A DNA stretch of 64,000 bases from contig JAHJTV010000061.1 of the NCBI GenBank assembly GCA_018829445.1, positions 62,001-126,000 on the forward strand, read 5' to 3'. Within the stretch, counting starts at the first letter, position 1; each line of letters begins with the position of its first letter. The notes below the pieces were generated by a model, which was not told where the DNA came from, did not search any database, and saw nothing but the letters and a program-made list of their open reading frames with translations. The position numbers were made by a program, and so were the translations under genes. The stretch is from a bacterium (GTDB taxonomy: Bacteria; SAR324; XYD2-FULL-50-16). Positions 40,480 to 50,901 of the stretch are shown here, one piece after another.

Positions 40480-40881
40480 TTAGAATCCAAAATCATCGGA
40501 TTGAAGATTAAATATTTGATTAATAACGGGCATGATTTTAGCCGGTGCAATCGGTTTACTCAAGACGGCAAAAGCGCCCAACTCCATTAATTCATCCCTT
40601 TTCGCCGGATTATCGACACTGGTAATAACAATTACCGGCAAATACGTTAATTTGGGACTTCCTTTCAGCCATCTTAACAGGGTCGCACCATCCATCACAG
40701 GCATATTCAGATCGATAATAACTATATCTGTCGGATTTGCTTTTAGCTTCCCCAAAGCCTCTTTGCCATCTCCGGCTTCATAAAACTTAATCTCATCCTG
40801 ATCTGCAAATACGACTTCCAGACAACGTTTGATAAACATCCTTGAGGTTGCCGAATCATCAACTATCATTATTTGCTTCAT
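40480..40881 (-). CDS. cheY: chemotaxis response regulator CheY
   Basis: A 133-residue single receiver domain. The acidic pocket is Asp8/Asp9 (MIVDDSATS), the acceptor Asp57 (IIDLNMPVMDG), the Thr/Ser switch VIVITSVDN and the conserved Lys SKPIAP. No DNA-binding or enzymatic output is present, consistent with direct action on the motor. It is flanked by cheD (23 bases) and cheX, so the module makes and removes the CheY-P signal. Confidence 0.93.
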   Translation of the reverse strand: MKQIMIVDDSATSRMFIKRCLEVVFADQDEIKFYEAGDGKEALGKLKANPTDIVIIDLNMPVMDGATLLRWLKGSPKLTYLPVIVITSVDNPAKRDELMELGAFAVLSKPIAPAKIMPVINQIFNLQSDDFGF

Positions 40882-40904
40882 TGTTTCACCTTCTAAGTAA
40901 TTAT

Positions 40905-41375
40905 CTAAGATCCTTGCGAAATTGTCACCCTTCCTGTACCTGCATCAACATCTACCGTTCTGCTTATATGTCCTCCAACTTCTTCAGCAACCACAGCCAG
41001 ATTATATTTCCAAAGGATCTTTTTTATTGTTAATATGTTTCGCTTGCCAATATTAAACCTTAGATTCGGGTCCATCACCTGTGCTCCCCCAACCAGTTTA
41101 AAAATCAATCCCTGTCCCTTGGCATTGCTCCCCAGTTTTGCCATCTCCTGAAAAAGATAGGGAATACCTGTATCAGCAAAATATCCCGGTAGTTTTTGTG
41201 CCTTTTCAGGATTAATTGTCGAATCAGGTAAGGCAACGTGCATTAACCCGACAGACCTGCTTTTAGGATCCAATACGATTACAGCAACACATGAACCCAA
41301 TCCAAAAGTCTTTATTTTCTCTTCTGGATTTTTTGATACGGCAAGTTCACCGATTCCTACATTAATCTGTTTCAT
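40905..41375 (-). CDS. cheD: chemoreceptor glutamine deamidase CheD
   Basis: 156 residues. The catalytic dyad is visible as Cys29 (FGLGSCVAVI) and His46 (GLMHVALP); the KLVGGAQVM and GKRNI segments fit the fold. CheD deamidates receptor glutamines and, in many bacteria, partners with CheC. It is upstream of cheY-cheX. A 467-base gap separates it from cheB. Confidence 0.93.
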   Translation of the reverse strand: MKQINVGIGELAVSKNPEEKIKTFGLGSCVAVIVLDPKSRSVGLMHVALPDSTINPEKAQKLPGYFADTGIPYLFQEMAKLGSNAKGQGLIFKLVGGAQVMDPNLRFNIGKRNILTIKKILWKYNLAVVAEEVGGHISRTVDVDAGTGRVTISQGS

Positions 41376-41842
41376 TCATATTATTCAATTTAGCCCAAAC
41401 CCTAAGGCTGAACCACCATTAAAATAGCCATCGACTGAATCCAAAAAGAGCAAGCCTTTCCGATTTCAAGTATCGATCTTTTAATAATCTTAAACTTAAG
41501 TGTTTAAGCTATGATATCACTTTTTAATTTTATTTTTCAAGAATTCTGATTATCAACCAAGCTATCAGGTATATTTTACATCTTTTATTGTCCTGGACTC
41601 ATTGTAAGTGACCATGATTATAGACTAAATTTACCTGTTAAGAGTTGTTCAGTATTGATTTGATCAAATCTGCAAAAAGCGTTGGTAGTTCATTTAGCAA
41701 ATAAAGTAAAGATACAAAAAACTCGTTCTTAAGAATGTCGCTTTAACACCAATCAACAGATTTACACTCTCAGCGGTTTTTCCTGTCCCCCCTCCCTGCT
41801 TTCACTATTAATTCGGCCTGATATTTTGCGGGCAGGACTGTT
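41376..41842. other. gap inside the chemotaxis cluster
   Basis: 467 bases with no gene. It contains CTTAAAC...GTTTAAG (41489-41508), a 7-bp inverted repeat around TTAAGT. It probably holds the promoter for cheD-cheY-cheX, but no hexamers are convincing. Confidence 0.4.
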
Positions 41843-42886
41843 TTAATCCAATATATTTAAGATCTGGGGTACCATGTTGTTTATATGCACCTGCTTTTCA
41901 ACGGCTCCCCTTTCATAAGCGACTTTGGGCATACCGTAAACAACCGAGCTTTTTTCATCCTGCCCAAAAGTTCTGGCACCCGCCTTTCTCATCTCCAGCA
42001 ATCCGTCTGCCCCGTCACTTCCCATTCCTGTTAAGATTACACCAATGGCATTATCACCAACATACTCGGCTACAGACTTCATTAATACTTCAACTGATGG
42101 ACAATGACCGTTTACTTTTTCGCCATCAAAAATCTTAACCTGATAGATACCCCCCGACCGAAACACTTTCATCTGTTTCCCACCCGGGGCGATTAAAACA
42201 CGTCCTGGCATTACACGGTCACCATTCTCTGCCTCCTTCACATTCATCGCACTCTGTTTATCCAGGCTCTCAGCAAAAGCAGCAATAAACCCCGGTGGCA
42301 TGTGCTGTACAATAGTCACCCCGGGTGTGGAAGCCGGAAACATTTTTATCATTGATCGTATTGCTTCGGTTCCTCCGGTCGAAGCACCAATCGCAATTAC
42401 CTTGTCAGTGCTGCCTGACAACACTTTGTTGAAAGGTACGGACTTAGGAGTTACTACTTGTCTGTCTTTCCAGCCCGATACATCTGCCACTGCGGCGATT
42501 TTTATCTTCTCAATTAATTCGCCCATCATGGTGTTCAGTCCCCGCGACACACCGGTCGCCGGTTTAGTCACAAAATCCAGAGCTCCTGCTTCAAGTGCCT
42601 CCATGGTGATCTTTTTTCCTTTTTCCGTGAGGGCACTGACCATAACCACAGGAATAGGGTATTGAGGCATCAGTCGCCTTAGAAAAGCAACACCATCCAT
42701 TCTGGGCATTTCCACATCCAAAGTCAGAACATCCGGTTCCAGTTCCAAGATCCGATCTCTTGCCTGGTAAGGATCAGAAGCCGCACCAATTACTTCGATA
42801 TCTGGGTCCTGTGACAATCCCGATGTTAAAATGCTCCTTACCAAGGCTGAATCATCTACTACCAAAACTCTTATTTTTTTTTTCAT
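41843..42886 (-). CDS. cheB: protein-glutamate methylesterase CheB
   Basis: 347 residues. An N-terminal receiver (VVDDSALVR; acceptor Asp57 in LDVEMPRMDG) is joined to a C-terminal methylesterase with the catalytic triad Ser in IGASTGGTEAI, His in VQHMPPGF and Asp in GMGSDGADG. It removes methyl groups from chemoreceptors, opposing CheR. It sits 117 bases downstream of cheR. Confidence 0.96.
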   Translation of the reverse strand: MKKKIRVLVVDDSALVRSILTSGLSQDPDIEVIGAASDPYQARDRILELEPDVLTLDVEMPRMDGVAFLRRLMPQYPIPVVMVSALTEKGKKITMEALEAGALDFVTKPATGVSRGLNTMMGELIEKIKIAAVADVSGWKDRQVVTPKSVPFNKVLSGSTDKVIAIGASTGGTEAIRSMIKMFPASTPGVTIVQHMPPGFIAAFAESLDKQSAMNVKEAENGDRVMPGRVLIAPGGKQMKVFRSGGIYQVKIFDGEKVNGHCPSVEVLMKSVAEYVGDNAIGVILTGMGSDGADGLLEMRKAGARTFGQDEKSSVVYGMPKVAYERGAVEKQVHINNMVPQILNILD

Positions 42887-43003
42887 CTTATATTGATATT
42901 GTTCTGTGACACAGTGTTAACTTGCCGTAACCACTGAAAATAGTTTTCAGGTGCACTCCATGGATATCTTGGGCAAATAATAGGATTCACTCTTTAATTG
43001 CCT

Positions 43004-43891
43004 TTAAATCTTCTGGTAGATTGATGGAGCGATATATTTGTATTGTTTATCATTCCGCCCCAAAGTCTCCGCATTTCCTATAAACAGAAATCCACCGGGG
43101 GCTGTAATATCAAACAGTTGCCTGACAAGCTTTTCCCTTGTTTCCTGATCGAAATAGATCATGACATTGCGACAGAATATTATATGAAACGGCTTTTTAA
43201 ATGGAAATTTCTCGTTCATCAGATTGAATCTGCGATACAATACCTCTTTTTTCAACAATTCCTTGATCCGATATCTATCTGAATCGATCTTGTCGAAGTA
43301 AGCTGCTTGGTACTTTTTGGGTACCTGCGAAACCCGCTCCTCAGAATAAACGCCTTCCATGGCTGTACTTAGCGCCTGATTTGAGATGTCAGTTGCCAAC
43401 AAACCTGCAGACCAGTTTTTATAATCCATTCCGAAGTACTCCATCAGCAACATTGCTATTACGTATGGTTCTTCACCGGTTGAAGCTGCGGCACACCAGA
43501 CACGTAATTCTTTCTGACCACTTTTTTTAATTGCAGGAACTATTTCAGGCAAAGCATTGTGCATCAGAAAATCAAAGTGCACTTTTTCCCGAAAGAAGAA
43601 AGTATGATTCGTTGAAACCGCGTCTATCAATTCACTGAGTTCCGCAAGGGAGCTATCCTTTTGAATTGACTCATAATAATCTTTAAACGAACTAAATGCT
43701 TTCTCTTTAAGGATCTTCTGTAAACGGTTCATTAGAAGCGCACGTTTGGCCTCAGTTAAATTGATGCCAAAGTTCTTGTAGATAAAGGAACGAAACAGCT
43801 CAAACTCCTGATCGGAAATCTGAATAAAATTTCGAGAAACATAGCTGTCACTGTCCCCTTTTAAATCCCGTGTATCAGAAGGATATGCCAT
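43004..43891 (-). CDS. cheR: chemoreceptor methyltransferase CheR
   Basis: 295 residues. The N-terminal helical domain (FRSFIYKNFGINLTEAKRAL) is followed by a SAM-binding domain with VWCAAASTGEEPYVIA, ILATDIS-like (LLATDISNQAL) and FCRNVMIYFDQETR. It methylates receptor glutamates using SAM. No C-terminal TPR is present. It is in cluster order after cheW and before cheB. Confidence 0.96.
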   Translation of the reverse strand: MAYPSDTRDLKGDSDSYVSRNFIQISDQEFELFRSFIYKNFGINLTEAKRALLMNRLQKILKEKAFSSFKDYYESIQKDSSLAELSELIDAVSTNHTFFFREKVHFDFLMHNALPEIVPAIKKSGQKELRVWCAAASTGEEPYVIAMLLMEYFGMDYKNWSAGLLATDISNQALSTAMEGVYSEERVSQVPKKYQAAYFDKIDSDRYRIKELLKKEVLYRRFNLMNEKFPFKKPFHIIFCRNVMIYFDQETREKLVRQLFDITAPGGFLFIGNAETLGRNDKQYKYIAPSIYQKI

Positions 43892-44087
43892 AGTCTTGCT
43901 CTTTGACTTATGTTTGCCTTAGTATTTATTTTGCGGTTGGTACAAAAACGGATATGATTAATCAAATCTACGGTTTTAATAGGATTGGTAACTGAATACC
44001 TGAACTCTGTTTTACCGTACACTACGTTGACCGCCATTTAGTTCTATACCGGAATGCCTTCATTGAAACCGGTAAGTAAAATATGAA

Positions 44088-45116
44088 TCAGTCTTGCAGC
44101 GCCTTCTGTCTTTTTAGCAGCTCTTCTGCAAACAGGACTTTTTCAAGGTTCAGAATAATCATCACTTTCTTTCCTATTTTACCCATGCCTTGAATATAAG
44201 TACTTTCGGTACCAGAATGGGTTCTAGGCGTCTGATCCACTTGACTTTCCGGGATGTCAACCACTTCGTTTACGGTATCAACAATCATGCCGACTGCTGT
44301 CTCGGTGTAATCAACCACAATGATGCAGGTACGCTCATCGTAGTCTCGAGATTTCATTCCAAAGCGGTGACGAATATCTATCACCGGAATCACTTTCCCC
44401 CTGAGATTGATGACCCCCTTCACAAACGGTGGGGTATCCGGCACTTCAGTGATTTTCTGGATAACAATAATCTCTGTCACGTATTCAATTGAAACTCCGT
44501 ATGTCTCATCCCCAATACGAAAAGATAAGTACTTATCTTTTTGGGTATCTTCGGCTAACCCCTCGTAATCTTCTGATTCAAAAGAGTTCCGATTTTGTTC
44601 TTTCCGACTCATTTTCGCAGTTTCCTCTTTACTGGCAGAATGCAGGGTTTCATCAATCATTTTGGTCGTTTTATCCATGCGTGGTTTCTCACTCTGAGAG
44701 AGTTCTATTTCCGGAAGAGCTTCAGACGTTTCAATTGTTTGGGATATTTCTGGCTCGACAGATTCCTCCTTTTCCACGCTCTGAAACTCGGAAATCTCAC
44801 TCTCTTCATCACCTGTTAACCCGAAGCCTTTCGAGTCCTGTACGCTTTCAGCTTCTATCGGAAAGGGCTCATCCAATGACAAAGAGATCGGTGATGCGGG
44901 CGTTTCGACTATTGCAGAATGAGCAGGTTGTTTGTTCTTTTTCCCCCTTTTTACTTTTGTCTTTGAGGGGGTCGTTTTATTCTTTTTTATTAACTTTTCA
45001 ACTTCTGGCTCGGAGATGGTGCTCTCATCCGGTTTATCCATAGCATCAAGGGTATCCAATGCTTTTCGAGCACCCCTTTTATGTTTATGCAACTGTTTTT
45101 TACTTGGTAATCCCAT
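44088..45116 (-). CDS. cheW: CheW-domain coupling protein with long N-terminal extension (ParP-like architecture)
   Basis: 342 residues, about double a normal CheW. Residues 1 to about 203 are a low-complexity extension: a basic patch (HKHKRGARKA; TKVKRGKKNK) and then a Glu/Ser/Pro-rich tract. The CheW domain starts near 204: KYLSFRIGDETYGVSIEYV, then FVKGVINLRGKVIPVIDIR, IIVVDY, and DTVNEVVDIPES. In vibrios, ParP has an N-terminal extension that binds the ParA-like ParC and a C-terminal CheW-like domain that binds CheA. Lying 3 bases after a parC-like gene, this protein could combine CheW and ParP roles. That functional claim is inference from order and architecture. Confidence 0.88.
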   Translation of the reverse strand: MGLPSKKQLHKHKRGARKALDTLDAMDKPDESTISEPEVEKLIKKNKTTPSKTKVKRGKKNKQPAHSAIVETPASPISLSLDEPFPIEAESVQDSKGFGLTGDEESEISEFQSVEKEESVEPEISQTIETSEALPEIELSQSEKPRMDKTTKMIDETLHSASKEETAKMSRKEQNRNSFESEDYEGLAEDTQKDKYLSFRIGDETYGVSIEYVTEIIVIQKITEVPDTPPFVKGVINLRGKVIPVIDIRHRFGMKSRDYDERTCIIVVDYTETAVGMIVDTVNEVVDIPESQVDQTPRTHSGTESTYIQGMGKIGKKVMIILNLEKVLFAEELLKRQKALQD

Positions 45117-45119
45117 AAT

Positions 45120-45827
45120 CTACCTGACTTTAATGATTTCCTTTGCAATTAGTTCGATTTCATTAATTGCCTTTTTCCCTTGTTCATGCAATTTTGAATT
45201 GGATTTTACAGACCTGGTATACTCAAATAGATTATTTCCTCCTCTGGAAAAGTTTTCAAATACAGATCCAAACGAGAAAACAGCATTAAGACAATGAATA
45301 TAATCCGGCATGACATCCTTAAAATATGAAAATATATTTTGCCTGTTTGCCAATGGGTGAGTGAAGGAAGGAATGATATAAAAAACGTCACGACTTTCCT
45401 TGTCCACCTCTATGATTCTTTTAATAATGGGAAGCAAGTTATCTTCAAAGGCTTCTTCATCATTGGTTGAAGTCCTCATGGGAATCAGAACCATATCAGC
45501 CACAGCGCAGGCGAATTTGGTGTGAAACTTCCCAACACTTTCTCCGGGAACATCCAGAATCAGCAACTCATTTTTCTCTTCCAAAGCTTCAATCTCTTCC
45601 AGGATTTCGTCTTTGTTATCACTAGAGATATGATAAAAGCCAATATTGCCATAAGCACTGTTATTCGGATCTCGCCTACGCCACCATTTTCTCAGGGTTC
45701 CCTGCTGGTCCAATTCCACCAGACAGATGGATGGAAACACATTTCTAATTGTTTTTGAGAAAGCAGTATTAAGAGCCAGAGTACTTTTCCCGGTTCCACC
45801 TTTGGTTTGAACAAAAGCAATAATCAT
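45120..45827 (-). CDS. ParA-family ATPase of the chemotaxis cluster (ParC-like)
   Basis: 235 residues. The deviant Walker A TKGGTGKST has the signature Lys9 as well as the P-loop Lys14; the A' acidic site is LVELDQQGTLRKW, and the B region LLILDVPGE. Such MinD/ParA proteins dimerise on ATP. ParC orthologues place chemoreceptor arrays at the pole or hand them to daughter cells. Position between cheA (stop/start overlap, ATGA) and the extended cheW gene (3 bases) strongly suggests this job over chromosome partition; no parB is nearby. No N-terminal extension is present. Confidence 0.85.
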   Translation of the reverse strand: MIIAFVQTKGGTGKSTLALNTAFSKTIRNVFPSICLVELDQQGTLRKWWRRRDPNNSAYGNIGFYHISSDNKDEILEEIEALEEKNELLILDVPGESVGKFHTKFACAVADMVLIPMRTSTNDEEAFEDNLLPIIKRIIEVDKESRDVFYIIPSFTHPLANRQNIFSYFKDVMPDYIHCLNAVFSFGSVFENFSRGGNNLFEYTRSVKSNSKLHEQGKKAINEIELIAKEIIKVR

Positions 45828-48049
45828 CAGTTTATGGAATCATCAATTTCATTTCGCAGATCAGCAACATCCAGGATCAGGCTGACCTCTCCATTACTTA
45901 AGATGGAACACCCTGAAATCCCGGAAACCTTGCCGAAATAGTCGGAAAGACCTTTAATCACAGTCTGGTATTGCCCCAGCAATTCATCAACAAACAACCC
46001 GAAGACGTCGTCCTGGTATTCCAATATGATCAAAATACCATCCTCAAGGTTGTTATACTGAGGAGTGATATTGTGTAACTTATGTAATCTGAAGACAGGG
46101 ATCAGCTGTTCTCTGACCATTACTACCTCTTTCCTGTCAACAATTGTTACCTGGGACGGTTTGATCTGGACGGACTCTCTAATCGCCAGTAAAGGAGCGG
46201 TATAAATTGAATCTCCCACGCGCAGCAACATGCCGTCAATGATCGCCAAAGTTAAGGGAATTCTGAGTCCGAGAGTACTTCCTTGGCCAGGTACACATTT
46301 TATGTCAACATGACCTTTAACTTTTTCGATATTGCGTTTAACGACATCCATTCCCACACCCCTGCCTGACACAGAGGTCACTTTATCCGCTGTTGAGAAC
46401 CCGGGTTCAAAGATAAGTTTATAGATTTTTGAATCAGGCCATTCATTCGCTTCATCTGTTACCAGATTTCTTTCTTTTGCTTTGGCGAGAATCTTATCGC
46501 GATGCATGCCACGACCATCGTCAATAATATTAATCCAGACCTCATTGCCTTCATATTTTGCTTCAATAATCAATTTTCCTGTCGCCGGTTTCCCCTGTGC
46601 TTCTCTTTCTTCCGGAGGCTCAATTCCATGGTCAATTGCGTTTCTGACCAGATGAACCAGTGGATCAGAAATCTGCTCAACAACGGTTTTGTCTAGTTCA
46701 GTATCTTCTCCCCTCGTTTCAAACTGAACCCGTTTCCCGGATTTTTTCGATAGATCACGAACCAGACGAACCATTTTCCTGAAGGTTCCAGCCAGGGGAA
46801 TCATCCTGATGGACATGGCCACGTCTTGAAGTTCAGTAATCAAGCTGTTTAGTTGTTGTGATGATCGGTTGATTTTTTCCGAATCACCTTCCAGATTACT
46901 GGTAATCATCTGGCTAACAATCATCAACTCTCCGACAAGATTGATAACCGTATCCACCTTTTGCAGATTGACTCGGATATCGGTTTGCAACGACTTGCTA
47001 ACCGCCTTATCCTCTTCTGTTTTTACCAGCCTAGCCGATTCACTTGGCTTAGGCATTTCTTCTTCAGCCAAAGAGATAACCTGCTCCGGGGAAACAACTG
47101 GTTTCTCCTTTAAAACCGGTTCCTGAATGGCTTCGACTTTTTGCTTAAGGTTTACGGCTTCCTCGGGAATAACATTGTCCAATAATCCCAGCACGGCTGC
47201 ACAACTTGGGATTTCGGCAGATCCACTTCCTGCGATTTGCTGGGTTGTACTTCTGAGTATATCAAGCGCGCTAAAGAGGACCGTTACATTGTCCTCAGTT
47301 GTGGGTACCTCTTTGTTTTTCATCCCATCAAAAACAGTCTCGACCCTGTGACTGATTTTCTCCAGATCCTTGAAATTCAAAAACCCGCAGTTTCCCTTAA
47401 AGCTATGAATCAGTCGATACGCATCATCGAGCAGTTTCTGTTCAAATCCAAACTTCTCAAGTATCAACAGAATTTCTTCGATCTTTTCGAACCCACTTTC
47501 GGCTTCCTGAACAAACTGGTTGATCATCTCCTCAGTTATAGGAATCTCAAATTCATCCTCAGCAACCGGAGTGGCAGTCTCGTCCAATTTCTTGACTGGG
47601 GGAGGGGATACTTTGGCCTGGGATTTGGTTGTTGGTTTTTTACCACTAATTGCGTCGTCTATATCTAAACAAATGGCATCGATATTGTTTTCAAATCCCT
47701 CGTCTGTCAATTCTGTGTCTACTTTGTCCAGGATAGTGGAAATCTGGTCGCAAACACTAACCATAATATCCAGATGCTCGGAAGCGAATTCCAGCTTACC
47801 TTTTCGAAAAAGATCAAGCAGCGTTTCAGCAGAATGGGTCAACTTTTGAATGCTGTTTAGGTTGAGGAACCCTGCGCCTCCTTTGATGGAATGGAAACAT
47901 CTGAAAACATTATTTATCTTTTCCTCGCTATAAGCCTCTTCCAGTTCCACCAAAAGCGGCTCTGTGTCTTCCAGCATCTCTTTGGAATCAACTACAAATT
48001 CATGGAGAATGTCTTGCATATCCTCCAAACCACCTACGGGTTCTGACAT
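45827..48049 (-). CDS. cheA: chemotaxis histidine kinase CheA with two Hpt domains
   Basis: 740 residues. Hpt1 has CFHSIKGGAGFLN with His53; a second Hpt at about 172-270 has IHSFKGNCGFLN with His215. A Pro/Lys linker and a short tract replace a recognisable P2. The dimerisation helix begins near ITVDKVD-type RVNLQKVDTVINLVGELM. The kinase core has HLVRNAIDHGIEPPEER and IIDDGRGM, then SGRGVGMDVVKRNIE. The C-terminal CheW-like domain ends the protein (LLAIRESVQIKPSQV). It is the first gene of the leftward cluster; its stop overlaps the ParC-like start. Confidence 0.95.
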   Translation of the reverse strand: MSEPVGGLEDMQDILHEFVVDSKEMLEDTEPLLVELEEAYSEEKINNVFRCFHSIKGGAGFLNLNSIQKLTHSAETLLDLFRKGKLEFASEHLDIMVSVCDQISTILDKVDTELTDEGFENNIDAICLDIDDAISGKKPTTKSQAKVSPPPVKKLDETATPVAEDEFEIPITEEMINQFVQEAESGFEKIEEILLILEKFGFEQKLLDDAYRLIHSFKGNCGFLNFKDLEKISHRVETVFDGMKNKEVPTTEDNVTVLFSALDILRSTTQQIAGSGSAEIPSCAAVLGLLDNVIPEEAVNLKQKVEAIQEPVLKEKPVVSPEQVISLAEEEMPKPSESARLVKTEEDKAVSKSLQTDIRVNLQKVDTVINLVGELMIVSQMITSNLEGDSEKINRSSQQLNSLITELQDVAMSIRMIPLAGTFRKMVRLVRDLSKKSGKRVQFETRGEDTELDKTVVEQISDPLVHLVRNAIDHGIEPPEEREAQGKPATGKLIIEAKYEGNEVWINIIDDGRGMHRDKILAKAKERNLVTDEANEWPDSKIYKLIFEPGFSTADKVTSVSGRGVGMDVVKRNIEKVKGHVDIKCVPGQGSTLGLRIPLTLAIIDGMLLRVGDSIYTAPLLAIRESVQIKPSQVTIVDRKEVVMVREQLIPVFRLHKLHNITPQYNNLEDGILIILEYQDDVFGLFVDELLGQYQTVIKGLSDYFGKVSGISGCSILSNGEVSLILDVADLRNEIDDSIN

Positions 48050-48550
48050 ATTATCACTCTATTGAATAGTTGAGATTAGTGCATTCTAGTTTAACCTTTC
48101 AAAAATAATCTACCTGCCGTCGGTAAAATGACTCAAACAATACTTTCTTTGATAAAAAACTGTCCTAAAAAGTTTTTTCTAAACTGGAGATATTTATCAA
48201 AAATGGACCCCCCACTTGGAAAAAATTTTTCTGGAGTGACATGTCAGGCTTCTCTGTCACAAATTAGCAGCTGAAATCAGCAATCCATACTGAATGAGAA
48301 TTTGGCTCAGGATTAAAAAAATAATTCCCCTTAAAGAGAGCAATGCACCTATAACACTATGATAAGACGATTACATAAAAAATGTTAATACATTTGTATA
48401 AGTATCTCACAATAAACAGTATAAAACTAGTAACAATATTTCGTCCAATTGAAGTTGTTTTCTTGTTGTTCCTCGCTCATCAATAGTCATTTTTTCTGTT
48501 TTTAAGGATGAGATTCCCATTTTTTCTAATTGTTACGATTAAAGAGAGTA
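48050..48550. other. upstream region of cheA
   Basis: 501 AT-rich bases, no gene supported. It separates cheA (leftward) from the end of groEL. It presumably contains the chemotaxis promoter, but I cannot place it. Confidence 0.4.
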
Positions 48551-48581
48551 AAAAAAAAGCCGGCAAAGCCGGCTTTTTTTT
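48551..48581 (-). terminator. groEL terminator (bidirectional form)
   Basis: A-tract, GCCGGC (48559-48564), AAA loop, GCCGGC (48568-48573), T-tract. The stem plus flanking A/T tracts reads as a rho-independent terminator in either direction. It lies 14 bases past the groEL stop. Confidence 0.93.
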
Positions 48582-48594
48582 CTAAACAGTCTGG

Positions 48595-50277
<1,683 letters not shown>

Positions 50278-50374
50278 TTAAATTTTGATAGTTCAGAAAT
50301 TCCCGACGCCTCTTTTCATGCTTGAATTTTTTTTCAGGCAATCGAATAAGACTAAAAAATATTAATTGAGAAGA

Positions 50375-50662
50375 CTATAGAATGATTCCCAAAATATCAT
50401 CTTCTTTCATCATTAATAGCTCTTCACCTGCAATCTTAATTTCAGTTCCAGCATATTTTCCAAAAAGCACTACATCGCCTTCTTTAACGTCCAAAGGAAG
50501 AACTGTACCATCCTCTTTTCGTATACCCTTGCCAACAGCAATAATAGTACCCTCTTGAGGCTTCTCTTTTGCTGTATCAGGAATAATGATTCCACTGGCT
50601 GTCTTCTGCTCGGCATCATTACGCTTTACAATAACTCGATCATGCAATGGTTTAATTTTCAT
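50375..50662 (-). CDS. groES: co-chaperonin GroES (Hsp10)
   Basis: 95 residues. It has the start [14 protein letters not shown], the mobile-loop segment [19 protein letters not shown] and the core [15 protein letters not shown]. It caps the GroEL ring. It is the first gene of the operon, with CIRCE 111-137 bases upstream of its ATG. Confidence 0.98.
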   Translation of the reverse strand: MKIKPLHDRVIVKRNDAEQKTASGIIIPDTAKEKPQEGTIIAVGKGIRKEDGTVLPLDVKEGDVVLFGKYAGTEIKIAGEELLMMKEDDILGIIL

Positions 50663-50772
50663 AGTATGTATCCCAGAATTAAGTTAATAATTCATTGAAA
50701 TAAAGCAAACAGGAAAAACAATGAACTAGCCATTGATAATCCCTGTCTGGTTGTAATAATCAAAAAGAATTA

Positions 50773-50799
50773 TTAGCACTCATCCAAGTCGAGTGCTAA
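50773..50799. promoter_or_regulatory. CIRCE operator (HrcA binding site)
   Basis: TTAGCACTC, nine bases, GAGTGCTAA: a perfect match to the CIRCE consensus. It represses groESL through HrcA at normal temperature. hrcA itself is outside the window. Confidence 0.98.
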
Positions 50800-50810
50800 T
50801 ATCAACCTAA

Positions 50811-50839
50811 TATATAACCCTCCTTTTCAATAAGATCAA
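50811..50839 (-). promoter_or_regulatory. candidate sigma70 promoter of groESL
   Basis: On the minus strand TTGATC (50839-50834), 17-base spacer, TATATA (50816-50811), placing the start site at or just before CIRCE. This arrangement is normal for HrcA-controlled promoters. Confidence 0.6.
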
Positions 50840-50842
50840 GCA

Positions 50843-50859
50843 TAAAATCCGGGATTTTA
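50843..50859 (-). terminator. possible recA terminator hairpin
   Basis: TAAAATCC / GGATTTTA with a one-base centre, 43 bases past the recA stop. There is no T-run, so weak. Confidence 0.3.
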
Positions 50860-50901
50860 GTTTAATCAGGGGGGAAAACAGAGATCGGTGATTGACTTTT
50901 C

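Noticed and set aside
44489..45043. 184-codon plus-strand frame
   Set aside because: Lies entirely opposite the cheW gene and has no recognisable domain or ribosome site.
45120..45827. ParA ATPase as a plasmid or chromosome partition gene
   Set aside because: No parB or parS-like repeats nearby; embedded with overlapping stops and starts in the chemotaxis operon.
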